Assembly: GCF_003217775.1 (NCBI RefSeq) | Contig: NZ_QJVJ01000005.1 | Location: 1 to 64,000, forward strand | DNA from: Paenibacillus flagellatus | GTDB taxonomy: Bacteria > Bacillota > Bacilli > Paenibacillales > NBRC-103111 | DNA length: 64,000 bases | Direction of reading: 5' to 3' | Shown here: piece after piece, positions 50,447-58,866 of the stretch | Position numbering within the stretch: the stretch's first letter is position 1 | Layout of the letters: the number at the start of each line of letters is the position of its first letter | Translations under genes and position numbers: made by a program | The notes under the pieces: generated by a model | Told to the model about the DNA's origin: nothing | Databases searched by the model: none | Seen by the model: only the letters and a program-made list of their open reading frames with translations

Positions 50447-51355
50447 ATGGAGCTGCTGCAGCTGCACTACTTTCGCACCGTCGCCAAGCTGGAGCATATG
50501 ACGAAAGCCGCCCAAGAGCTTCGTATCGCGCAGCCTGCGCTCAGCAAGACGATCGCCCGGCTCGAGGACGACTTGGGCGTGCCGCTGTTCGACAGACAGG
50601 GGAGACACATTCGGCTGAACGCGTTCGGCAAAGCGTTTTTGAAAAAAGCGGAGGCGGCGCTTTCGCTTTTGGAGGAAGGCCGGCAGGAGCTGGCCGATTT
50701 GGCGGGGTTGGACAACGGCACGATTTCGCTCGTGACGTCTACGTTGAACCGATTGTCGGAACCGATCGGCGCGTTTCACGCCCTCCATCCCGGCGTTCAT
50801 TTCCGAATCAGCCATGCGTCCATGGAACGGATGGAGCAGCTCATCGAGCAGGGCGACATCGACTTCGGATTTACGGCGATCCCGATCGAACGGACCGGCA
50901 TACGCGATACGCCTTTGCTCGACGAGGAAGTGTTTTTGGCCGTCCCGCCCGGACACCGGTTCGCACAGCGGAGCACCATCTGCCTCAGCGACGTTGCCGG
51001 GGATCCGTTTATCGGGTATAAAGAAGGGTATCCGTTTCGGAGCATGAACGACGAGTTTTGCCGAAAAGCCGGGTTCAAGCCCAACATCGTCTGCGAGGTC
51101 GACGAGCCGGCCGGGATCGGGAGGCTCGTCCGTGCGGGGCTGGGCGTGGCGCTTGTAGGGGCTTGCCGAAGCGACGGAGAGACGCCGCTTCGGCTGCTCC
51201 GGATCGTCGATCCGGCCTGCCGGCGGACGTTCCGGCTCGCCTGGCACGAGTCGCGCTACATGTCCGCTGCGGCGCGGCGGTTCCGCGATTATTTGGCCCG
51301 CTATTTCGAGGAGATGAAGCGGGCGGACGTTCCGGCCTTTTCGGGAGAGGTTTGA
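50447..51355 (+). CDS. LysR-family transcriptional regulator
   Basis: About 302 aa. The N-terminal helix-turn-helix ([31 protein letters not shown]-type) and the periplasmic-binding-like effector domain are complete. GGAG lies 9 bases before the ATG at 50447. By orientation it most likely regulates the divergent quinone reductase gene. Its last 55 bases overlap the end of speD on the other strand. Confidence 0.9.
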   Translation: MELLQLHYFRTVAKLEHMTKAAQELRIAQPALSKTIARLEDDLGVPLFDRQGRHIRLNAFGKAFLKKAEAALSLLEEGRQELADLAGLDNGTISLVTSTLNRLSEPIGAFHALHPGVHFRISHASMERMEQLIEQGDIDFGFTAIPIERTGIRDTPLLDEEVFLAVPPGHRFAQRSTICLSDVAGDPFIGYKEGYPFRSMNDEFCRKAGFKPNIVCEVDEPAGIGRLVRAGLGVALVGACRSDGETPLRLLRIVDPACRRTFRLAWHESRYMSAAARRFRDYLARYFEEMKRADVPAFSGEV

Positions 51356-52167
51356 TCGGCGGGCGTCATATTTTTGCCGTAAAAGATTTCGTGCATTTCC
51401 GTCTGCAGCTGATCCGTAATCGCCTCCGCTTCTTCCGGCGATAATTTGTCCTTCGTATAGCCGAACAGGTAGTTGTTCAAATCGAATTGCCGGAGCTTGC
51501 ATTTCGTATGAAAAATATGCTCCTGATACACGTTCACGTCGATCATGTCGTACAAGCGGCGCACGTTTTCCGGTATATAGTTTTGGATGGAACTGATGTC
51601 GTGGTCGATAAACAGCTTCTGTCCGCTAATATCCCGGGTGAAGCCCCTCACGCGATAATCGATCGTCATGATGTCTGTATCGAACGAATGGATCAAATAA
51701 TTGAGCGCCTTGAGCGGCGATATTTCCCCGCAGGTCGATACGTCGATATCCGCGCGGAACGTGCTGATCCCTTCGGTCGGATGGTACTCGGGGTACGTAT
51801 GAACCGTAATATGGCTTTTGTCCAGCTGCATGACGACCGCTTCCGGAAGGGGCCCCGGCGATTCGGCGAACGATTCGGTCGGCACTTCCACGACAGGCCC
51901 CTCGGATACGAGCAGGGTGACGCTGGAGCCTTGCGGCACGTAGTCCTGCTTCGCGATGTTCAAGACGTGCGCGCCGATTATGTCGGATACCGACTTTAAA
52001 ATATGGGTTAGCCGCTCGGCGTTATACTGCTCGTCAATGTATTCGAGGTACGCTTCCCGTTCCTCTTTCGTTTTCGTGTAGCAGATGTCGTACATATTGA
52101 AGCTTAACGATTTCGTCAAGTTATTGAAGCCGTGCAATTGAACGACTTGTTCCGGCGTCAATTTCAT
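51301..52167 (-). CDS. speD: S-adenosylmethionine decarboxylase proenzyme (long bacterial form)
   Basis: Supplies the aminopropyl group for spermidine. The self-cleavage site that forms the pyruvoyl cofactor is [11 protein letters not shown], and [22 protein letters not shown] and [19 protein letters not shown] match the E. coli-type enzyme. 288 aa with a ~20-residue Thr/Ser-rich C-terminal tail that is the part overlapping the LysR gene. AGGGGAAAG precedes the ATG. No spermidine synthase gene is adjacent. Confidence 0.95.
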   Translation of the reverse strand: MKLTPEQVVQLHGFNNLTKSLSFNMYDICYTKTKEEREAYLEYIDEQYNAERLTHILKSVSDIIGAHVLNIAKQDYVPQGSSVTLLVSEGPVVEVPTESFAESPGPLPEAVVMQLDKSHITVHTYPEYHPTEGISTFRADIDVSTCGEISPLKALNYLIHSFDTDIMTIDYRVRGFTRDISGQKLFIDHDISSIQNYIPENVRRLYDMIDVNVYQEHIFHTKCKLRQFDLNNYLFGYTKDKLSPEEAEAITDQLQTEMHEIFYGKNMTPADQTSPEKAGTSARFISSK

Positions 52168-52242
52168 CGCCGCTTTCCCCTCGCTCTCGGATTTTTTTCC
52201 TATTGTTCCCTCCGTCGCGAAAAAGAACCGGAGAACGGCGAG

Positions 52243-52294
52243 AAAAAGCGTAAGCTCCGAACCGACCGTTCATGATCAGCCTCGGAGCTTATGC
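52243..52294 (-). terminator. Intrinsic terminator after the exonuclease gene
   Basis: A 12-bp stem (GCGTAAGCTCCG with CGGAGCTTATGC, one mismatch) and a 23-base loop are followed on the minus strand by TTTTT. It separates the AlkD-exonuclease pair from speD. Confidence 0.75.
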
Positions 52295-52358
52295 TCTCCT
52301 TCGTTCGATATCCCTCGACAGCGTTGGCTTGCATAAAGGTGTCGGGGTGCCATGCCTC

Positions 52359-53051
52359 TCAGTCACCTGTACCCTCTGCCCTGTACATGCCCGGTATTCG
52401 AAATCGTTTCACACGCAGCCCATCGATAACCCGTTCGCGAAAGGACCGCTCTTCGTATTCTTTCGCGATATGCCGAAAAATAGCGGCGATCAACCGGCAG
52501 TCGCCGAGCGCGTCATGCCGCTTAAAGCCGCTTGCGTCGATACCGTAATAGCGGATCAGGAAGTCGGTCGAGACGACGTCCGGTATGTCCGGATGAATAT
52601 TCGTGAACAGCGCTTTCGTATCGAGCACGACGTTGTCGAACATCGGCAGACCGTACCGGTGGCAATGCTTCTCCAACATCGGGACATCGTACTCGTAACC
52701 GGCCTGGGTCACAAGGACGGCGTTGCCAACGAATCGGCGAAACCGTTCATACGCGTCCGGAAATTCGGGGGCTCCCGCCATCGCCTCGTTCGAAATCCCC
52801 GTCAATCGTTCGATAGCCTGCGGAATCGGCTTCGGTGAACGGACAAGCGATTCGAACGATTCGGCCGCACGGTCCTCCCCTTCATCGACGAAAACGGCGC
52901 CGATTTGCGTAATGCATTCCGTCTCGAAATGAATGCCCGTTCCTTCCAGATCGAACACGCAAAACGATCGGCTCGACCAGTCCGGCAGACGGACGCCGTG
53001 CAGCTCATACTCGGCTTCGGACACAAAAGTAATGGTCATCGGAACTCCCAT
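52359..53051 (-). CDS. DEDDh-family 3'-5' exonuclease
   Basis: About 230 aa with the DnaQ-like exonuclease fold. CVFDLEGTGI supplies the first Asp/Glu (Gly-Thr-Gly replaces the more usual TTG), TQAGYEYDVPML the second Asp, and KRHDALGDCRLIAAIF the His/Asp of the DEDDh type. GGAGGAGAT precedes the ATG at 53051. It follows the AlkD-like gene after 23 bases; the pairing hints at a shared role in DNA or nucleotide repair, which is an inference. Confidence 0.85.
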   Translation of the reverse strand: MGVPMTITFVSEAEYELHGVRLPDWSSRSFCVFDLEGTGIHFETECITQIGAVFVDEGEDRAAESFESLVRSPKPIPQAIERLTGISNEAMAGAPEFPDAYERFRRFVGNAVLVTQAGYEYDVPMLEKHCHRYGLPMFDNVVLDTKALFTNIHPDIPDVVSTDFLIRYYGIDASGFKRHDALGDCRLIAAIFRHIAKEYEERSFRERVIDGLRVKRFRIPGMYRAEGTGD

Positions 53052-53074
53052 TTTCGGATCTCCTCCGCCCCTCA

Positions 53075-53782
53075 TCAGCAAATGCACGTCTTTTTCTTCA
53101 CGCCGAGCTTGCCGGCTTGCTCGACCTTACGGATATAGTCGGAGGCGAGCGGCACTTTGCATGCCGTCTGCCCGACGTCGACGTGAACCGGTCCGATGGC
53201 GGCCGCAGCCTCCATCGCTTCCTCGTACAGCGCCGGAACGTAGCTGCCTGCGGCGATGACGAACGCGTTCATCGCATACCGAACCCGATTCCGTTCCTCG
53301 TGAAGGGTCGACTTCGCCTTCCCGAGCAGCTTGCGGATTTCATCCAGCTCAAGTCGTTCGTCGGGCGTGATCGACATGTAGTTGGCATAGGTGCTCCACC
53401 CGCATACCGCGATCATTTCTTCGGGCGATTCGATCCATTCCCGGGCGAGCTCGACGGCGTACGGGCTTTCCGCAGCCACCCAAGCGACCGTATATTCCGC
53501 CGGCATATACCAATTCGCCGCCCGGACCCATTGCCGCAGCATCGCTTTCGTCGCCGTCTTCGGGTCGACGGTCAGACCGGCCAAATACATCGCGTCGCTA
53601 TTCCCCGTCTCGTACAAGGCGCGGGCCAGCTCCTGGTCCTTCCTCACCTCTTTGACCAGCTTTTTCAAATCGCCGACCTTGACCCCGAATAGTGGCTCGC
53701 TGGCCCCATGCCGCATAAAGGTTTTTTTCGTCTGCGCGTTCCCCATCGCTTCGAGCCTGCTCATGATTTCGTCCAAAGTCAT
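53075..53782 (-). CDS. DNA alkylation repair protein, AlkD-like
   Basis: About 235 aa, a HEAT-repeat protein of the AlkC/AlkD superfamily. TKKTFMRHGASEPLFGVKVGDLKKLVKE is the family start; WYMPAEYTVAWVAAESPYAVELAREWIES and GWSTYANYMSI follow. AlkD excises positively charged alkylated bases such as 3- and 7-methyl purines. The ATG at 53782 was chosen because the homologous part begins there; upstream codons look non-coding. The C-terminus ends in Cys-Ile-Cys. Confidence 0.85.
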   Translation of the reverse strand: MTLDEIMSRLEAMGNAQTKKTFMRHGASEPLFGVKVGDLKKLVKEVRKDQELARALYETGNSDAMYLAGLTVDPKTATKAMLRQWVRAANWYMPAEYTVAWVAAESPYAVELAREWIESPEEMIAVCGWSTYANYMSITPDERLELDEIRKLLGKAKSTLHEERNRVRYAMNAFVIAAGSYVPALYEEAMEAAAAIGPVHVDVGQTACKVPLASDYIRKVEQAGKLGVKKKTCIC

Positions 53783-53969
53783 CGCCTGCGCCCCCGTTTT
53801 CAAACCGTTATGCCGATACGTATTCGCGTTTCTTCGATCATACTCTTTCTGGCGGGCAACGACAAATCCTCGATGGCCGTCCAACATATCGCACCGCAAA
53901 AACGTTACCGCCGGCGAAAGCCGGAGGCTTTCTCGGAAAGCGCCGCGAAAGAACGATAGTACGGGGACC

Positions 53970-54593
53970 TCAGTCCGTTATCCCGCCGTTGAAATCCTCG
54001 ATCGGATCTCCGAAGTAAACGACGTCCAGCTTCGCATAAGCGTACGAATCGATGTCGCCGTCGACGACTCCTTGAAACGGGACGACTTGAAACGGATTAT
54101 CCGCCCAACCCCCGAGCGTAATCAGCTTCTCCGACGTGCCGAGCCGCTTGTCGTTCCGGTCGTAGAAATGGAGCCGCACCCGGGTTTGCATGAGCCGTTC
54201 CGATTGGATCCGGTCATCCGAGCTGTCGAGCAGCAGATAAGCGTCGACAATCTTATATTCCCCGTTTCTCCCGATGCCGGCCACGCCGACGGAGAGGCTG
54301 GGATAGTCCTCGTCTCTCAGCACCGGTCGATTGGATTCGTTATGCATGACGGTGATCGTTCCGGTCGCGGCGTCGAAGCTGACGGACGCGCCCAATCGCT
54401 CGGCGAAAGGCCTCAGCGGAACATAAGCGGACCCGTCATAGTTGAAAATCGGCTTGTCGTCCAAGCTCGCCGGCTTATCGTTCACCTTCAGCTTCACCGG
54501 AAATCGGCTCCATTCCCGAACCTCCTCCGCATACCCTGCCGTTCCCAAGCATAACGCAACGCCGCACAGCAGCCCGGCCGCAAACTTTTTCAT
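53970..54593 (-). CDS. Secreted stalk-domain protein, short paralogue
   Basis: About 207 aa with a signal peptide (MKKFAAGLLCGVALCLGTAGYAEE). Residues ~30-85 are the copper-amine-oxidase-like stalk domain common in Paenibacillus surface proteins (FNYDGSAYVPLRPFAERLGASVSFD). The rest (~95-205) matches the middle domain of the longer paralogue at 55,293, including YP-x-LSVG and DSYAYAKLDVVYFGD. GAGGTG precedes the ATG. Function unknown; a cell-wall or stress role is likely only by localisation. Confidence 0.82.
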   Translation of the reverse strand: MKKFAAGLLCGVALCLGTAGYAEEVREWSRFPVKLKVNDKPASLDDKPIFNYDGSAYVPLRPFAERLGASVSFDAATGTITVMHNESNRPVLRDEDYPSLSVGVAGIGRNGEYKIVDAYLLLDSSDDRIQSERLMQTRVRLHFYDRNDKRLGTSEKLITLGGWADNPFQVVPFQGVVDGDIDSYAYAKLDVVYFGDPIEDFNGGITD

Positions 54594-54672
54594 GAAAGGC
54601 TCACCTCTCCCCATTCGTTGAAAGTTCTATCTTTCACCGGTCTAGCTTTTTTCCCTGTTGTGGAATCGCCAA

Positions 54673-55275
54673 TTAAGCTATCGGCTTCATATCCGTTACC
54701 TGAACCAGCCTTCCTCGGATTTCGCCGATCGGCGCCATGTTCGATACTTCGTCGGAAACCAGTTCGCCGACGATCGTATACAATTGCCCCTTCTCCGGCA
54801 GCAGGCGGTCCATGTGCAGAAGCGTAAACGGCTGTCCGTCTTCCGTACGGATATACGCTTTAAACAGGTACATCCCTCTCCTCTCCTCGAATTCCAGCTC
54901 CGTCAAGACGCCCCGCAGCCGGATGCCGTTGTCGGGCGACAAGCCGCCGATCGCTTCTTCCACCCACAGCGCGTTGATCTCATCTATCGTTTTGTCCCGG
55001 TTGTCGTGCATCAACTGCCAGTCGTTCGAAAACGGAAAAAAATCGTAGCTTTCCGACTTGTAAAAATCCACCCGCTCGTTATACAGATCGTCCTCGTAAT
55101 CTTCGTTATGCTCGGAGACGACCCCGATCTGCTCCTCTCCGCACTGTTTCGTATGATAAGCGAGAAACTTGAACGAATCGATGATGTCGAAATTTCCCCA
55201 CCCCCACGCTTGGCGGGTGTAAAAGCCGCCTTTCCGACGGCATTTTTTGCAAACAAAATAGTAGGTAGTAGACAT
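54673..55275 (-). CDS. Uncharacterised Cys-rich N-terminal protein
   Basis: A 200-aa protein without signal peptide. It begins YYFVCKKCRRKGGF, and with the later H-T-K-Q-C this could form a zinc site. The middle is acidic and aromatic (EDYEDDLYNERVDFYKS). The C-terminal ~80 residues (GIRLRGVLTELEFEE to the end) look like a small beta domain. GGAGAGGTG precedes the ATG. It lies between the two stalk-domain genes on the same strand. I do not recognise the family. Confidence 0.7.
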   Translation of the reverse strand: MSTTYYFVCKKCRRKGGFYTRQAWGWGNFDIIDSFKFLAYHTKQCGEEQIGVVSEHNEDYEDDLYNERVDFYKSESYDFFPFSNDWQLMHDNRDKTIDEINALWVEEAIGGLSPDNGIRLRGVLTELEFEERRGMYLFKAYIRTEDGQPFTLLHMDRLLPEKGQLYTIVGELVSDEVSNMAPIGEIRGRLVQVTDMKPIA

Positions 55276-55292
55276 GTGTGCACCTCTCCGAC

Positions 55293-56237
55293 TTATTCGA
55301 CATGAATGACAAAACCGTATTCGGCATCTCCTCCCGTATTTTCCTTACCGGACCAAAAAGCGGTCATTTTATAGTAATAAGTTCCTTTTTCCGTTGGCAG
55401 TTTTACTTTACCATTCATAAGCACTTCATCTACAGCAACCTGCCGCTCATTCGTGCGCCTTACCTTTATCGGACTATCCGGCTTATTATTGCCGCGGAAC
55501 GAAACGGTAAGTTCGCTCCCGCTTCGGGCAGCCGTAGCGGGCAATGCTTCATAAACGATTCTTCCAGTAGCGCAGCCCAACCAACAATACGATCCTATTC
55601 CAATTCGGGGGACTTTTCCATCAACATAGACTTCCGGAATAGGCGGATGATTTTGATCGGACAATAGCGCTATGAATAATTTCGCCTTAGCATAACTGGA
55701 GAAATCTCCATATAACGTTTCCTCAAAATGTTGCATGTGCAGCGGATTCACCGTCCTGCCATAAGTGATTGAAACCGGGGAACTTCCGAGCACTTGATCC
55801 GCATGATCGTAAAAAACAATTTTACCATAAAGCCGAAGACCGGGGCCCGCCTTCTTTATCTTTGTGTCGTCAAGCAAAACCAAGCCGCTAACGACCTTAC
55901 CCTTCTTTTTTTCATGGATTTGAATGTTCCCGATGGAAACTTCCGGATAGCCCGGATCTTGAAGAAGGGGGCCTCCGGCAGGGGACAATATGGAAATCGT
56001 ACGATCGCCTTCATCATAGCTGACAGTCGACTTCAAGTTCTCGGCTACAAAACGAATCGGAACATAAACGTGGTTCTTGTAGTTCAACACATCATAGCTA
56101 TCGCTTACGGCTTTCGTTTCCCCATTAAAGTTGAAGGTCGACGGAAATAAAACGGCCTGTATGGCATCGCTGGCATAACCGACGCTTCCTAAACCTAGAA
56201 TGAGTCCAAACAACATACCGCCCAAAAATTTTTTCAT
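55293..56237 (-). CDS. Secreted stalk-domain protein, long paralogue
   Basis: A 314-aa exported protein (signal peptide about residues 1-22). The stalk domain is NYKNHVYVPIRFVAENLKSTVSYDE; the middle domain parallels the protein at 53,970. A third domain, from about residue 200, begins IGIGSYCWLGC and ends with EKGTYYYKMTAFW; this GSYCW-type domain occurs in other exported Bacillales proteins (from memory). The gene is AT-richer than its neighbours. Function unknown. Confidence 0.8.
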   Translation of the reverse strand: MKKFLGGMLFGLILGLGSVGYASDAIQAVLFPSTFNFNGETKAVSDSYDVLNYKNHVYVPIRFVAENLKSTVSYDEGDRTISILSPAGGPLLQDPGYPEVSIGNIQIHEKKKGKVVSGLVLLDDTKIKKAGPGLRLYGKIVFYDHADQVLGSSPVSITYGRTVNPLHMQHFEETLYGDFSSYAKAKLFIALLSDQNHPPIPEVYVDGKVPRIGIGSYCWLGCATGRIVYEALPATAARSGSELTVSFRGNNKPDSPIKVRRTNERQVAVDEVLMNGKVKLPTEKGTYYYKMTAFWSGKENTGGDAEYGFVIHVE

Positions 56238-56403
56238 TCGTAACGATCCTCCTCATGCTAGAACCAACGGGTACGTTTCGATGCGGCAAACCGGAAAAAC
56301 ATTTCATTCCCGATCATGTTGACGCACCGCAACCCAAAAAGTTCCATCATCACACAAAAAAACCAACCGTTTTCATTCCAATATGAAAGCGATCTAAACA
56401 CGC
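56238..56403. other. AT-rich intergenic stretch without a gene
   Basis: Upstream of the long stalk-domain gene on one side and the strong promoter at 56,404 on the other. No convincing frame or RNA was seen. Confidence 0.5.
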
Positions 56404-56462
56404 TTGACACGTTACCATTAAGTAACTTATAATAAATTTGTAATATGTTACTTATTAGTCAC
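56404..56462 (+). promoter_or_regulatory. Consensus promoter with two tandem operators
   Basis: TTGACA (56404-56409), an 18-base spacer and TATAAT (56428-56433) are both perfect. Two similar 16-base imperfect palindromes, GTTACCATTAAGTAAC (56411-56426, in the spacer) and GTTACTTATTAGTCAC (56447-56462, at the transcription start), look like repressor sites. The pattern recalls HxlR/DUF24-type operators, but no regulator gene is adjacent. Confidence 0.75.
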
Positions 56463-56553
56463 ATTATAAAGCGAAAATGACTTGCTTGTCGGCCGGCGGC
56501 ATGCAACAGAACGGAGAATGTAGTGATTCGCCAATACTGAGGAGGAAAAACGT

Positions 56554-57000
56554 ATGAGTGATTACCCAAGCATTGTTGATCGCTTCGAGATCGAAGCGCT
56601 GCGCGGCGAGTTCACCGACGCGGCGATGATGCGCGATCCCGACCGGCTTGCGTCGCTGTTCACGGAGGACGGCGTGTGGCGGATTCCCCATGTCATGGAA
56701 TTCGTCGGCCGGGAGCGGATTCGCGCCGGGAGCAAGCGGCTGCAGAGTCAGTGGGACTTTTTCGTGCAGACGACGCATCCGGGTACGATCCGGCTCGAGG
56801 GCGATACCGCTGTCGGCCGCGCCTACATCTCGGAACTTGCGCGCCTGCTCGACGGCAGGAGCGGACTGAACTACGCCGTGTACCATGACCGCTACCGGCG
56901 CACAGAGGATGGCTGGAAGTTCGCCGAGCGCGTCTACGAGATCAAATACCTCGATACCGCACCACTTTCAGGTTCGCCGAAGATCGACTCATTAGAGTAG
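56554..57000 (+). CDS. NTF2-like (SnoaL-type) protein
   Basis: A 148-aa protein of the NTF2-like fold. EALRGEFTDAAMMRDPDRLASLFTEDGVWRIPH is the typical first half and HDRYRRTEDGWKFAERVYEIKYLD the second. Such proteins bind or isomerise small hydrophobic compounds, often beside oxidoreductases. GAGGAGG precedes the ATG. The same reading frame continues past its TAG into an oxidoreductase remnant. Confidence 0.85.
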   Translation: MSDYPSIVDRFEIEALRGEFTDAAMMRDPDRLASLFTEDGVWRIPHVMEFVGRERIRAGSKRLQSQWDFFVQTTHPGTIRLEGDTAVGRAYISELARLLDGRSGLNYAVYHDRYRRTEDGWKFAERVYEIKYLDTAPLSGSPKIDSLE

Positions 57001-57171
57001 AAGTCCAGAGCCGCAGAAGCTAGCAGCCTCGAATGGACCCTGCTCCAGCCCGTTGAGTCAGCACGCGAACGTATGAGGGAGCAGGGAGCGCCAGCGGACG
57101 CCATCGATTTCGTCCTAGGATGGTATGCCAAACCTCCAAAATCTGCTTACCGTGGCTCCGACCGTTATTAG
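57001..57171 (+). pseudogene. Remnant of an NmrA-like NAD(P)-binding protein
   Basis: In frame directly after the NTF2-like stop codon, 56 codons read SSLEWTLLQP, then ERMREQGAPADAIDFVLGWYA and a stop. SLEWTLLQP resembles the mid-protein segment and the rest the C-terminal helix of NmrA/SDR-a proteins, with the part between missing and no start codon or nucleotide loop. It looks like an internally deleted, decayed partner gene. Confidence 0.45.
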
Positions 57172-57204
57172 ACCGGCGCTCCTTTCGGGAAGAAATGTGA
57201 AGCA

Positions 57205-57301
57205 TAAGAAAAGCTTCTGATCGAAGCCTTTCGATGAGGTACATTCGTGTTTTAGCGGTAGCTTATGCTTGGTACAGAAAGTCGCATTCGCTTTCGTGCT
57301 T
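57205..57301. repeat. 97-bp dispersed repeat, copy B
   Basis: Second copy of the element at 9,032-9,128, same orientation, 89 of 97 identical by hand alignment. The ATCGAA/TTCGAT inverted repeat is kept. As in copy A, it is followed by AACGTT, an A-run and the stem of a minus-strand terminator. Confidence 0.85.
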
Positions 57302-57318
57302 TAGCGAAGTTAACGTTC

Positions 57319-57346
57319 AAAAAAAGGACGAGTCGGACTCGTCCTT
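57319..57346 (-). terminator. Intrinsic terminator after the TIM-barrel gene
   Basis: AAGGACGAG and CTCGTCCTT pair with a 5-base loop; on the minus strand it is followed by seven T. It lies about 80 bases past the stop codon. Confidence 0.85.
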
Positions 57347-57424
57347 CCATCGTACCCGGTATTTCGAATTCTAGAAGGCGATTCCGACAAGCCCCTTTTC
57401 AAACGAGTGTTTGTAGCAATCGGC

Positions 57425-58258
57425 TCAAGACTTGGCGTACGGCTCGACGATTCGTCTCACTCTCTCCAATCCTTCCCACATATCGCCCGGGCCGTCATAG
57501 ATGAGCACGTAGGCGCCGTCGAAACCCGACTGCCGCGACGCGTCCAAACAGCGGCGAAATTCCGCCTCGTCCGGCATACCATCCTCGTCGAAGCTGGCCT
57601 TGGCATGGACGGAGACGCTGTGCGGCGACAGGAGGGCGATCTCTTCGTACTTTGTCGTCCCCCCGTAGTTGCCGAAATCGGTAATGAAGCCGACCTTCCG
57701 ACCGGTCAGCTCCAGCAGCCGGAAGGAGCTGGCGCCGGTCGACGTAAGCGGCTTGAAGTTTTCGGTCACGACGCGAACGCCCCGGGCGTCTCCGTATTCG
57801 GACAGCTCGCCGAGAGCCGAAGCGGAACGGCGAAGTGCCTCTTCGTCCGTCGGCGGCGCCTCGCCGGCAATGATGCGGATCTGCCTGGCGCCGCAAGCGG
57901 CGGCGACATCGGTCCACTTCTTCGCCAGCGCAAGGTCCGCCGCGGCACGGCGACCGTCCGCCGATGTCAGGTCGCCGTAGTCGAGCAGCAGCGTATCCAG
58001 CGAAACGCCGGCCGCAGAAAACGCCGCGTGCAATCGGAGCAAATATTCCGTATCGGTAGCGGGGAAGTGAAAGTGGCATATTTCGACCGCCGCGTAACCA
58101 CGCTTGGCGGCTTCCGCGGGGAGCTCGAGCAGCGTAATAACGTTCGGCTGCTCCTGAATGCGTGTTTCATGAGTACCATCAACCGCGTTCCAGACGGTCC
58201 AGCGCAAAGGACCGAGCAGCCGATGCAGGCTCCACGTACTTACGGATATGTAGGACAT
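57425..58258 (-). CDS. Sugar phosphate isomerase/epimerase-like TIM-barrel protein
   Basis: About 277 aa of the xylose-isomerase-like superfamily. YISVSTWSLHRLLGP opens the barrel; GYAAVEICHFHFP, VVTENFKP (metal-binding Glu), FITDFGNYG and SVHAKASF follow in order. It probably isomerises or epimerises a sugar or inositol derivative. The ATG at 58258 has GGGAGG upstream. No sugar transporter is directly adjacent. Confidence 0.85.
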   Translation of the reverse strand: MSYISVSTWSLHRLLGPLRWTVWNAVDGTHETRIQEQPNVITLLELPAEAAKRGYAAVEICHFHFPATDTEYLLRLHAAFSAAGVSLDTLLLDYGDLTSADGRRAAADLALAKKWTDVAAACGARQIRIIAGEAPPTDEEALRRSASALGELSEYGDARGVRVVTENFKPLTSTGASSFRLLELTGRKVGFITDFGNYGGTTKYEEIALLSPHSVSVHAKASFDEDGMPDEAEFRRCLDASRQSGFDGAYVLIYDGPGDMWEGLERVRRIVEPYAKS

Positions 58259-58314
58259 AGTAGGCCGTCCTCCCCTAACCCTTGTTCTCGATTCAACGGC
58301 AGCGCATACGGATG

Positions 58315-58815
58315 TTAAACCCGATCCAACTCCAAGCGGTAGCGGCAGCATTCGTTGCCGTCGTCGTCCCGGAATTTTTCGATTTCGGCAAAGCCGAGAC
58401 TTTCGAACATGCGGCGCGATCGATCGTTGAATACGTATACCCCGTTGGTCGTTACGCTATCCCGCCCCAATTCCTTCGCCCGCTCGACGACGCGGCGCAT
58501 CACCCGCTTGCCGATCCCCCGCGATCGGTAAGCCGGATTGCCGATCACGATCGGGACGCCGCAATCGTGGAAGAGCGAGACGTCGCCGATCGGAATCCAT
58601 CCGTTTTCTTCCAGCACTTCGATCATATAAACCTCCGCCCGTTCCGTCAAGTACTGGTACATCGTTTCGATGCGTGCGGCGTCATACGGGTCGGCTAACT
58701 CTCCACCTTCGGAGTAAAATAAAACTTCCGGATCTTGATACCACGGCACCGCTGCCGCGATATCGTCCGGCAATCGAATCGGCCGCAAGCGCAAGTTTTC
58801 ACCCGCCGTCAGCAA
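58315..58815 (-). CDS. GNAT-family acetyltransferase
   Basis: A 166-aa GNAT protein. LRLRPIRLPDDIAAAVPWYQDPEVL is a common start; PIVIGNPAYRSRGIGKRVMRRVVERA is the acetyl-CoA site and FNDRSRRMFESLGFAEIEKF the end, all close to RimJ/RimL-like N-terminal acetyltransferases. The start is probably TTG at 58815 with GGAG six bases upstream. Confidence 0.86.
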   Translation of the reverse strand: MLTAGENLRLRPIRLPDDIAAAVPWYQDPEVLFYSEGGELADPYDAARIETMYQYLTERAEVYMIEVLEENGWIPIGDVSLFHDCGVPIVIGNPAYRSRGIGKRVMRRVVERAKELGRDSVTTNGVYVFNDRSRRMFESLGFAEIEKFRDDDGNECCRYRLELDRV

Positions 58816-58866
58816 CGTGATCTCCCCCTCTTCGGATTCATTTCCAATGAGAGGATCGTCCCCCTC

